A stretch of 64,000 nucleotides of DNA from Sorangium sp025924095 (GTDB lineage Bacteria; Myxococcota_A; Polyangia; Polyangiales; Polyangiaceae): contig NZ_CP150356.1 in NCBI RefSeq assembly GCF_051521505.1, positions 1,364,001 to 1,428,000 on the forward strand, written 5' to 3'. Positions within the stretch are counted from its first letter, which is position 1, and every line of letters begins with the position of its first letter. Shown here piece after piece: positions 26,302 through 33,574 of the stretch. A program made the position numbers and the translations under genes. The notes beneath the pieces were generated by a model. The model did not search any database. It saw only the letters and a list, made by a program, of their open reading frames with translations, and was not told the DNA's origin.

Positions 26302-26961
26302 ATGCAGACGCCCATGGAAGGCACAGCCCGTCCCACGAAACGGTCCTTCATGAGAGGAGTGCTTTTGACAGCAGCGGCAGGCCTCGCCCTCGCCGCGCTC
26401 TCCGCCGGGTGTGCGCCCACGTACGTCTACAACCCGGCGAACTACGCGAAGGAGTACGACCCGCGCAAGCACGAGTACGTGATCGGGGTGGGGGACCAGC
26501 TCCGGGTCAACGTGTGGCGCATGGCCGACCTGTCGAGCGAAGCGCTGGTCAGGGCCGACGGCTTCATCACGATGCCGCTCATCGGCGACCTCTACGTGGC
26601 CGGCAGGACCCCGACCCAGGTGCGCGAGGAGATGAAGAAGCGGCTCACCGAGTTCGTGAAGGACGAGACGGCCGTGATCACCGTCGCCGTGACCGGCATC
26701 AACAGCTACCGGTTCGTGGTCAGCGGCAACGTCGCGCGCACCGGCATCTTCAACTCGAACTACTTCGTCTCCGTCTCCGAGGCGCTCGCGATGGCCGGCG
26801 GTCCAAACCAGTTCGCCTCGACCGACCAGATCCTGCTCATCCGCATGGATAGCCCGGGCAAGTTCCGGCACATCCCCATCAACTACGACGATATCGCCTC
26901 CCGCAAGCGGCCCGAGCAGGACCTCGTGCTCAAGTCGGGCGATACCATCTTCGTGCCCTGA
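26302..26961 (+). CDS. Outer-membrane polysaccharide export (OPX, Wza-like) lipoprotein, short form
   Basis: About 219 residues. The signal peptide ends ALAALSAGC, a clear lipobox. A Poly_export domain follows (EYVIGVGDQLRVNVWRMADLSSEALVRADGFITMPLIGDLYVAGRT), then one SLBB-type domain (SYRFVVSGNVARTGIFNSNYFVSVSEALAMAGGPNQFA), and the protein ends at VLKSGDTIFVP. E. coli Wza has further domains and a C-terminal amphipathic helix that spans the outer membrane; this protein has neither, so it needs another pore. ATG 26302 is chosen to give a sensible signal peptide; ATG 26314 and 26350 are alternatives and none has a strong ribosome site. The 215-bp upstream gap, divergent from eboD, holds three GCGGCCGC-type repeats near 26220-26250 and probably the operon promoter. 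Confidence 0.85.
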   Translation: MQTPMEGTARPTKRSFMRGVLLTAAAGLALAALSAGCAPTYVYNPANYAKEYDPRKHEYVIGVGDQLRVNVWRMADLSSEALVRADGFITMPLIGDLYVAGRTPTQVREEMKKRLTEFVKDETAVITVAVTGINSYRFVVSGNVARTGIFNSNYFVSVSEALAMAGGPNQFASTDQILLIRMDSPGKFRHIPINYDDIASRKRPEQDLVLKSGDTIFVP

Positions 26962-26963
26962 TC

Positions 26964-28445
26964 GTGGCCGGCTCCTCCGCGCTCGCCCGCAAGGCCGTCC
27001 TCGGCGCGGTCTGGACGATCGGGACAGGGCTCGGCTCGCGCGTGATCGGCCTGATTGGCACCCTCGTGCTCACCCGGTTCATCGCGCCGGACGTGTACGG
27101 CGAGGTCTCGGCCGCCTCTGTCGTCATCATGACGGCGCATTTCGTGTCGAGCCTCGGGATCGGCCAGTACATCGCCTCGAGGCCCGAGCTCGACCGCCAG
27201 ACCGTCTTCAACGCCACCATCTATTTCCATGTGGCGGGCCTGCTCGCCATCAGCGTCGTGTACCTCCTCCGGGAGCCGATCGCCGTGCACCTCGTCGGCG
27301 CGCCCGGGATGCTCGAGTTCATGCCCTGGCTCATCGTCGCGATGATCATCGATCGGCTCTGGTACATCCCCGATCGCCTGCTCATCCGCGAGATGCGCTT
27401 CCGCAGCGTCAGCCTCCGCAACGCGGCCGGCGAGCTCACCTACACGGCGGCGTCGGTCGTCCTCGCCATGCGCGGCTGGGGGGGGAACGCCATCGTTGTC
27501 GCGACGGTCCTGCGCGCCGTCGTGCGCGTGGTCACGACGGTCCCGGCGGTGAAGCTCGCCGAGTGGCTGACGCCGAGCCCGCTGTCGCGCGAGAAGGCGC
27601 GCGACCTGTTCGCCTTTGGCATCCCGCTCAACTTCGGGTCGCTGGCGAACTTCGGGGCCTCGAAATGGGACAACCTCGTCATGATCCGCCTCTTCGGCGA
27701 GCATGTCGGCGGCCTCTACAACCTCGCGTGGAACCTCGCCGACATCCCGGCCTCCCAGGTCGGCGAGCGCATCGGCGACGTGCTCGTCCCGTCGTTCTCG
27801 AAGATCGAGCCGGAGCAGCGCAAGGTCGCCCTCGTCCGCGCGCTCACCCTGCTCTCGCTCCTCATCTTCCCGCTCGCCATCGGCCTCGGCGCGGTCGCCC
27901 CGACGATCCTCAACGACACGTTCTTCAATGCGGCCTGGGAGCCGGCCGGCCCGCTCCTCGCCGTGCTGTCGGCGCTCGGCGTCACCCGTCCGATCGGCTG
28001 GGTCATGTCCTCGTACATGCAGGTCTACGGCCGGACGCGGGCGATCATGGTGTTGGAGTGGCTCAAGGTGATCGCCATCATCGGCGGCATCGCGCTGCTC
28101 GGCTCGATCGGCGGCGTCCTCTGGGCGTGCGGCGGGGTCGGCGTTGCGTTCGGGGTCCACGCCCTGGGGAGCCTCTGGGTGGTGAAGCGCGCCGACGGCG
28201 TGCCGTACATGCGGCTCGTGCGCCCGCTGATCCGCCCGCTCGTCGCGTGCCTGCCCATGGTCGCCGCCGTGCTCGCCGTCCGCTACGGCATGCGCTCGCT
28301 CGGCGAGCTGCCCCGCGGCTTCCGCCTCGGCGCCGAGGTGGTCGCGGGCGGGCTGGTCTTCGCCGGCTCCGCGCTGATCATCGCGCGGCAGGCGTCGCGC
28401 GACTTCCTCCAGCTCGCCCGCGAAGCGGTGCGCCGCCGTCGCTGA
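26964..28445 (+). CDS. Wzx-type oligosaccharide flippase (MOP superfamily)
   Basis: 493 residues with about 12-14 predicted membrane helices. The N-terminus (ARKAVLGAVWTIGTGLGSRVIGLIGTLVLTRFIAPDVYGEVS) is the typical polysaccharide-biosynthesis flippase start, with RFIAPDVYGE matching the family's first loop. It should move lipid-linked repeat units across the inner membrane for polymerisation by Wzy. GTG 26964 starts two bases after the stop of the OPX gene, showing translational coupling. The dehydrogenase gene follows after 175 bp on the same strand. The sugar specificity cannot be read from sequence. Confidence 0.87.
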   Translation: MAGSSALARKAVLGAVWTIGTGLGSRVIGLIGTLVLTRFIAPDVYGEVSAASVVIMTAHFVSSLGIGQYIASRPELDRQTVFNATIYFHVAGLLAISVVYLLREPIAVHLVGAPGMLEFMPWLIVAMIIDRLWYIPDRLLIREMRFRSVSLRNAAGELTYTAASVVLAMRGWGGNAIVVATVLRAVVRVVTTVPAVKLAEWLTPSPLSREKARDLFAFGIPLNFGSLANFGASKWDNLVMIRLFGEHVGGLYNLAWNLADIPASQVGERIGDVLVPSFSKIEPEQRKVALVRALTLLSLLIFPLAIGLGAVAPTILNDTFFNAAWEPAGPLLAVLSALGVTRPIGWVMSSYMQVYGRTRAIMVLEWLKVIAIIGGIALLGSIGGVLWACGGVGVAFGVHALGSLWVVKRADGVPYMRLVRPLIRPLVACLPMVAAVLAVRYGMRSLGELPRGFRLGAEVVAGGLVFAGSALIIARQASRDFLQLAREAVRRRR

Positions 28446-28620
28446 GATGAAGTCCATGTCACCGGCCGACCCTCACGAGGAGGCCCTTTTCCGGCGCTCG
28501 TGGGGACCCTTTCGACACTCGAGCGAATTTTGGGGGCCTGTGGTAGCGTCGGGCCCCTCTCTTCGAACATGGGTCGGGATCCGCGTGGCGGCTCCCCTCC
28601 ACCACTGGAGATAAACGGAT

Positions 28621-29955
28621 ATGGCAGAGACGCATCCCGCTGCGGTCGAGAGCCTCCTGGCCAAGATCACCTCGCACGAAGCCCAGGTGGGCATCATCGG
28701 CATGGGCTATGTCGGCCTGCCGCTGGCGCTCACGTTCATCGAGAAGGGCTTCCGCGTGCTGGGGTTCGACGTCGACCCGGCGAAGGTCACCGCGCTCGGC
28801 GAGGGGAAGAGCTACATCAAGCACCTCGACCCTTCGCGCGTCGCGGCGGCCTCCAAGACGGGTCGACTCGAGGCGACGGCGGATTTCGGGCGGCTCGGCG
28901 AGCCCGACGCCATCCTCATCTGCGTCCCCACCCCGCTGACCGCCCAGCGGGAGCCCGACATGAGCTACGTCGTCGGCTCGGCCCAGAAGATCAAGGAGCG
29001 CCTGCGGAAGGGGCAGCTCATCGTCCTCGAATCCACGACGTACCCCGGCACGACCGATGAGCTCGTCCTGGGCATCCTCGAGCAATCTGGCCTGCGCATG
29101 GGCGAGGATTTTTATCTCGCCTTCTCGCCCGAGCGCGAGGACCCGGGCAACCGCGATCACAGCACAGCGACCATCCCGAAGGTCGTCGGCGGCGTCGATC
29201 GCGCGTCGCTGGTCCTCTCGCAGGCGCTCTATTCCCAGGCGATCGCTCGCGTCGTGGCCGTCTCGTCGGCGCGCGCGGCCGAGGCGGCGAAGCTGACCGA
29301 GAACATCTTCCGGGCGATCAACATCGCCCTCGTGAACGAGCTCAAGGTCGTCTACGACGCCATGGGCATCGACGTCTGGGAGGTGCTCGACGCCGCCGCG
29401 ACAAAGCCGTTTGGCTTCATGCGGTTCAACCCGGGCCCGGGCTGGGGCGGCCACTGCATCCCGCTCGACCCGTTCTACCTCGCCTGGAAGGCGCGCGAGT
29501 TCGGCGTGTCCACGAAGTTCATCGAGCTCGCGGGCGAGGTGAACGTCGAGATGCCGCACTACGTCGTCGACAAGCTCCAGCTCGGGCTCAACGACCGCGG
29601 CAAGCCGATGAAGGGCACGAAGGTCCTGCTCCTCGGCGTCGCCTACAAGAAGGACATCGACGATCCGCGCGAGAGCCCCGCGTTCGAGATCATCGAGCTC
29701 CTGCGCCGGCTCGGCGCCGTGCTCAGCTACCACGACCCGCACGTGCCCAAGCTGCCCCGCATGCGCACCTGGCCGCACCTGCCGGAGCTCGCGTCGCTCC
29801 CGCTCAACGAGGACACCCTCAAGAGCCACGACGCGGTCCTCCTCGTCACCGATCACTCCGTGGTCGATTACGACATGGTGCTCAAGCACGCCGCCCTGAT
29901 CGTCGACGCCCGCGGCGTCTACCGCGCGGCGAACCCCAAGGTCATCAAGGCCTAG
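28621..29955 (+). CDS. Nucleotide-sugar dehydrogenase (UDP-HexNAc 6-dehydrogenase type)
   Basis: 444 residues of the UDP-glucose/GDP-mannose dehydrogenase family. The NAD-binding GMGYVGLPLAL is at about residues 28-38, the middle domain has AEAAKLTENIFRAINIALVNEL, the catalytic Cys lies in GWGGHCIPLDP, and the C-terminal domain includes LLGVAYKKDIDDPRESPAF. The pattern (PTPLTAQREPDMSYV, SPEREDPGN) is closer to the WbpA/WecC-type UDP-N-acetylhexosamine dehydrogenases than to UDP-glucose dehydrogenase. It would supply a uronic-acid sugar nucleotide for the polymer. The Gfo/Idh oxidoreductase at 45185 could act further along a WbpA-WbpB-like route (inference). The 175-bp leader suggests its own promoter. 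Confidence 0.87.
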   Translation: MAETHPAAVESLLAKITSHEAQVGIIGMGYVGLPLALTFIEKGFRVLGFDVDPAKVTALGEGKSYIKHLDPSRVAAASKTGRLEATADFGRLGEPDAILICVPTPLTAQREPDMSYVVGSAQKIKERLRKGQLIVLESTTYPGTTDELVLGILEQSGLRMGEDFYLAFSPEREDPGNRDHSTATIPKVVGGVDRASLVLSQALYSQAIARVVAVSSARAAEAAKLTENIFRAINIALVNELKVVYDAMGIDVWEVLDAAATKPFGFMRFNPGPGWGGHCIPLDPFYLAWKAREFGVSTKFIELAGEVNVEMPHYVVDKLQLGLNDRGKPMKGTKVLLLGVAYKKDIDDPRESPAFEIIELLRRLGAVLSYHDPHVPKLPRMRTWPHLPELASLPLNEDTLKSHDAVLLVTDHSVVDYDMVLKHAALIVDARGVYRAANPKVIKA

Positions 29956-30339
29956 CGGAGGGCGCCCCGAGCGGCACGCCTGCGCTCCGCCTTGCCTTGC
30001 CCGTGCGAGCGCGCTCGATCCGCGTCGCCTGCCCGCGCGCGCCGCAGCAGAGCGCGGCGGGCTTGGTGACCGGGCACCCCTCGGCGGCGCCATCGCCTCG
30101 CTCGCGCTCCCGCACCGCGATGTGTCGCTCGACGCCCGCGCTGTGGGCGGCGCGGCGCGGGGCCGCTCGCGGCGCGGGGCCGCTCGCGGCGCGGGGCCGC
30201 TCGCGGCGCGGGGCCGCTCGCGGCGCGGGGCCGCTCACTCACCTCACGGCCTCACCGATGCGGATCTCGCCGCGCTCGCGAAATCGCGAGCATCCCCTTG
30301 ATGTCAGGGCGCCGGTTCGGTACCCATCGAGGACGGTCC
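29956..30339. other. Gene-less gap with a tandem repeat
   Basis: About 380 bp separate the dehydrogenase and the FHA-phosphatase genes. The left part (29956-30150) is GC-rich and Arg/Ala-coding in every frame, with no credible gene. The middle holds a 17-bp repeat (listed separately). The right part contains CTCGCGAAATCGCGAG (30275-30290), a perfect palindrome that may be an operator or hairpin about 50 bp before the phosphatase start. Confidence 0.5.
30154..30238. repeat. 17-bp tandem repeat, five copies
   Basis: The unit is GGCGCGGGGCCGCTCGC. Four copies are exact and the fifth ends CTCAC instead of CTCGC. It is intergenic and 17 is not a multiple of three, so it is not a protein repeat. 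Each unit carries a GCGGGGCCGC-like near-palindrome, so the array could form several small hairpins. Confidence 0.9.
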
Positions 30340-32073
30340 ATGTCCACGCCGCCGCCCATGGTCGGGCCAGGTCGAACGATGTCGCCTGCAGATGACAGCC
30401 TGGGCCCTGCGCCATCGAGCTCGGATTGGAAGGGCCACCTGGAGATCCGGCTCGGCGATCTCCCGGCGACCCGGCGGCCGCTGACGGAGTCTCACATCGT
30501 CATCGGCAGGGCGCCGGGCGTGCAGCTCACGCTCGACCACTACACGGTCTCCCGGCGCCACGCGGAGCTCTTCTGCGATCCGTTCGGCCGGTGGTGGATC
30601 CGCGATCTCGGCAGCACCAACGGCACGCTCGTCAACGACGAGCGGGTCAACGAGAAGGTGCTGAAGCCAGGGGATCGCATCGGGATCGGCGACTACGTCC
30701 TCGAGTTCCAGCTCACGGCGCGCGCCCCCCGCGTGCCGATCGAGCCGGGCGGGCTCCATTTCGAGGAGGACAAACCGACCGCGATCCGCAAGCTCGGCGA
30801 GCTCGACCCGCCGCGGATCGCGGCGAAGCACCTGTTCACCCTGATGGACCTGTCACGGCGGCTCCTCAGCATCGAGGACGCCACGGATCGGTTCGACGCG
30901 CTCTGCCAGCTGATGGTCCGGGAGGACTTCCACGGCAGCATGGCGCTCGCGCTGCGGCTCCGGCAGAACGGCGCGCTGACGATCCTGTCCGGGCCGCACC
31001 GCCCGTTCCAGTCGCTCCGGCGCGAGGACTCCGTCGCCCCGCCGTACATCTCGCGCCGCGTGCTCGCGGCCGTGCAGGACACGCGCGAGCCGGTGCTCGC
31101 CGGCAACCTGGTAAGCGACAGCGCCACGGTCGAGCTCACGATGTCGCGCGACGTCATGGCGCTCTGGGTCGTCGCCTGTCCGCTGCGCGTCGAGGAGCAG
31201 CTGATGAACCTGCTCTACGTGACCCTGCCGCCCGACTTCGGCAGCGTCGAGTGGCTCGGGCTCATCGCGCTCGCGTCGGAGGTCTATCAGCAGGCCGAGT
31301 CGGCGTGGGAGGCGCGGCGCCACGCGCAGGCGCACGCGGCGATCGAGCGCGAGCTCGAGATGGCGCACCAGATCCAGCGGACGTTCGTCCCGAAGCGGCT
31401 GGAGTTCAAGGCGCTGGACGTGGCGCTCGGCTTCGAGCCGTGCCGGTGGGTCGGCGGCGACTACGTGGACATCGTCCCGATGCCGGACGGCCGCATGATG
31501 CTCGCGGTGGCGGACGTCTGCGGCAAGGGGCTCCAGGCCGCGCTCATCGGGTCGAGCGTGCACACGATGGTGCGGGCGACGGTCGACGCGGGCCGCGGCA
31601 TCACAGGCATGATGGATCGGCTGAACGCCTATCTCTGCGAGTACCTGCCCGAGCAGTCGTTCGTGACGATGGTGGCGGTCGCGCTCGACCCGGCGACGGG
31701 GCGCATGGAATGCGTCAACGCAGGGCACCCGCCGGCGCTCGTGGCGACCGCGGAGGGCGGCCTGCGCCACCTCCAGGCGGCCGTCAACCCGGCGCTCGGG
31801 ATCGGCCTTGTGCCCATGGAGGCGCACCAGAGCGTGCTCGCGCCGGGCGAGGTGCTCGCGATGTACACCGACGGGCTCACCGAGCTGCGCAACTCGTCCA
31901 AGCAGATGCTCGGCCTGCACGCGCTCGGCACCGGCTTCGCCAAGCTGTGCGCCACGAACGCCGGCCGCCCGGTCGCGTCGATCGCCGACAAGCTCACGCA
32001 CATGCTCGAGGAGTTCCGCGGCGATCAGCTGCCCGAGGACGACAGGGCCTTCCTCCTCGCGCGGCGCACCTGA
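30340..32073 (+). CDS. FHA-domain PP2C/SpoIIE (RsbU-like) serine phosphatase
   Basis: 577 residues in three parts. The FHA domain (about 35-120) has the phosphothreonine-binding signatures HIVIGRAPG, VSRRHAEL and DLGSTNGTLVN. A GAF-like middle (about 155-330) follows. The PP2C-type SpoIIE domain (about 345-577) has QIQRTFVP, WVGGDYVDIV, VADVCGKGLQAALIGS, MYTDGLTEL and EDDRAFLL with the metal-binding Asp residues. RsbU-type enzymes dephosphorylate a STAS antagonist, and one with a matching HATPase lies at 37291-38174. The FHA domain suggests input from a Ser/Thr kinase. ATG 30340 is preferred (GAGG seven bases upstream); an upstream ATG at 30301 is possible. It converges with the beta-barrel gene. 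Confidence 0.88.
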   Translation: MSTPPPMVGPGRTMSPADDSLGPAPSSSDWKGHLEIRLGDLPATRRPLTESHIVIGRAPGVQLTLDHYTVSRRHAELFCDPFGRWWIRDLGSTNGTLVNDERVNEKVLKPGDRIGIGDYVLEFQLTARAPRVPIEPGGLHFEEDKPTAIRKLGELDPPRIAAKHLFTLMDLSRRLLSIEDATDRFDALCQLMVREDFHGSMALALRLRQNGALTILSGPHRPFQSLRREDSVAPPYISRRVLAAVQDTREPVLAGNLVSDSATVELTMSRDVMALWVVACPLRVEEQLMNLLYVTLPPDFGSVEWLGLIALASEVYQQAESAWEARRHAQAHAAIERELEMAHQIQRTFVPKRLEFKALDVALGFEPCRWVGGDYVDIVPMPDGRMMLAVADVCGKGLQAALIGSSVHTMVRATVDAGRGITGMMDRLNAYLCEYLPEQSFVTMVAVALDPATGRMECVNAGHPPALVATAEGGLRHLQAAVNPALGIGLVPMEAHQSVLAPGEVLAMYTDGLTELRNSSKQMLGLHALGTGFAKLCATNAGRPVASIADKLTHMLEEFRGDQLPEDDRAFLLARRT

Positions 32074-32089
32074 GCGCCCTCGCGCTCAG
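32070..32089. terminator. Hairpin spanning both convergent stop codons
   Basis: CTGAGCGC and GCGCTCAG flank CCTC, an eight-pair perfect stem. The TGA of the phosphatase gene (32071-32073) and the TGA of the opposing beta-barrel gene (32086-32088, read as TCA) lie in opposite arms, the same design as at 4477-4496. No T-run is present. Confidence 0.45.
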
Positions 32090-33486
32090 GGCGCGGCGTC
32101 GCCGGCGGACGACGGCTCCGCGCCCTCGGTCGGCTCGATCGGCGTCGGCTCCCGGCGCGGCGCGCCCACGGGGCCCGCCGAGCCGAAGGGCTGGGTCATC
32201 GAGATGCGCGAGCCCGGCTCCATCCGCCGCGGGAACGCGCCCGACACGGACAGGAGGAGCGCGTTCCGGACGATGCGCGTGTCGGGGAGCTCCGCCGTCC
32301 TCGCCGCGGTGCGCTGGTTCGTGTGCTGGTACCGGAGCGCGAGCGCGAAGTCGGGGATGACGAGGGGAGGGCTCCAGAGCAGCGCGACGTCGGTGAGCAC
32401 GGCGATCGTGGTCGGCCCCGTCTCGAGCTCCCCGGCCGCGTTCGCCTCGAGAGGTTGCGCGAGCTGACCGCCGGCCGAGCCCTCGACCGACAGGTGCCAG
32501 GCAGGGCGGAGCGGCGCGGCGGCGCGGAGCGTCAGCTGATGCGAGAGCTGGATCTGCTGCAGGAAGACGTTGGGCGTGGCCGAGTAGGCGTACGCGAGCT
32601 CGGCCTCGCCCCGATCGTGCGTGTAGCGCAGCGCCGCGAGCCCCGCGGGCCGCACGAGCGAGTCGGCGCCGCCGGTCAGGTCCGTCGCGACGACCCCGCC
32701 GAGGTCGAGCTGGCTCGAGAAGCGGCGGCCGAGGTCGTGCTGCCAGCTCGCCACGAGCGTGGTCAGGAGCTGGTCGCGCGCCGTGGTCGTGTCCTCGGTC
32801 GCCGGATCGGTGTCGGTCACCGGGATGTTGTCGAAATGGGTGTAGCCGACCGAGAGCGCGAGGGCCGCGGTGTCGTGGCGGAAGATGCGCTGCGCGCTCA
32901 GCGTGTTCGCCGCGCTGTACGTGCGCTGCGGGCGATCCTGGAGCGGGTTGTAGACGAGGAACGTCGCCGCCTGCCCGAGCGCCCAGACCGGCGAGGCCTG
33001 GAACGAGAACCCCTCGTTGAACGACGCCTGCACGAAATTCGTCGTCCCGCCCGCGGTGCCCTGGATCGTCGTGGTCCCCGGCGCCTGCTCCAGCTGGAAG
33101 GTGTTGAGCTGGCCCTGCGACCCGGCCGCGCCGAGCGTCAGCGACGTCCTCGGCGACGTGACGAAGCGGCCGGACCACAGGGCCATGTTCGAGTACGAGC
33201 TCGCCTCCGAGTGCAGGAAGAAGAAGCTCGTCGAGAACGTGTAGGACAGCGTCTGCGCGGTCCGCGGCGTCGTGTAGGTGAAGATCAGGCCGGGGCTCGC
33301 GGTCCCGAAGCCGTCGGCGTCGGGGCCGGGCCCGGCCGGAGGCTCCGCCGCCGAGCGCACGTTGTCGGTGATGCCGATCGACCCGGTGAAGACGCCCTGG
33401 AGATAGGCGTCCTGCGCTCGGGCGTCGTCGTGGGTGAGGATCGCGCAGCCGAAGGCCGCGACCGCAATACCTCGTCCGGAGCGCAT
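32086..33486 (-). CDS. Outer-membrane beta-barrel protein of the exopolysaccharide locus
   Basis: 466 residues. The signal peptide (MRSGRGIAVAAFGCAIL...DARAQ) ends at an AxA-type site. The rest alternates polar and hydrophobic residues in many short amphipathic strands (LIFTYTTPRTAQTLSYTFSTSFFFL, LALSVGYTHFDNIP, EAELAYAYSATPNVFL, FALALRYQHTN), the look of a barrel with about 16-18 strands. A Pro/Glu-rich tail follows. No conserved family is recognised with certainty. Because the OPX protein at 26302 lacks its own membrane-spanning part, this barrel is a plausible export porin, as proposed for M. xanthus Wzp proteins. ATG 33486 is chosen for the signal peptide. It lies 88 bp downstream of the BY-kinase gene, same strand. 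Confidence 0.72.
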   Translation of the reverse strand: MRSGRGIAVAAFGCAILTHDDARAQDAYLQGVFTGSIGITDNVRSAAEPPAGPGPDADGFGTASPGLIFTYTTPRTAQTLSYTFSTSFFFLHSEASSYSNMALWSGRFVTSPRTSLTLGAAGSQGQLNTFQLEQAPGTTTIQGTAGGTTNFVQASFNEGFSFQASPVWALGQAATFLVYNPLQDRPQRTYSAANTLSAQRIFRHDTAALALSVGYTHFDNIPVTDTDPATEDTTTARDQLLTTLVASWQHDLGRRFSSQLDLGGVVATDLTGGADSLVRPAGLAALRYTHDRGEAELAYAYSATPNVFLQQIQLSHQLTLRAAAPLRPAWHLSVEGSAGGQLAQPLEANAAGELETGPTTIAVLTDVALLWSPPLVIPDFALALRYQHTNQRTAARTAELPDTRIVRNALLLSVSGAFPRRMEPGSRISMTQPFGSAGPVGAPRREPTPIEPTEGAEPSSAGDAAP

Positions 33487-33574
33487 GAGGGTCGCAAGGT
33501 AACAATGGAGCCGGCGCGCGGCTACGCCTCCCCGACCTTTCGGGCAGGGAAGTCGCCGGCCGCGCGCCGAGCGC

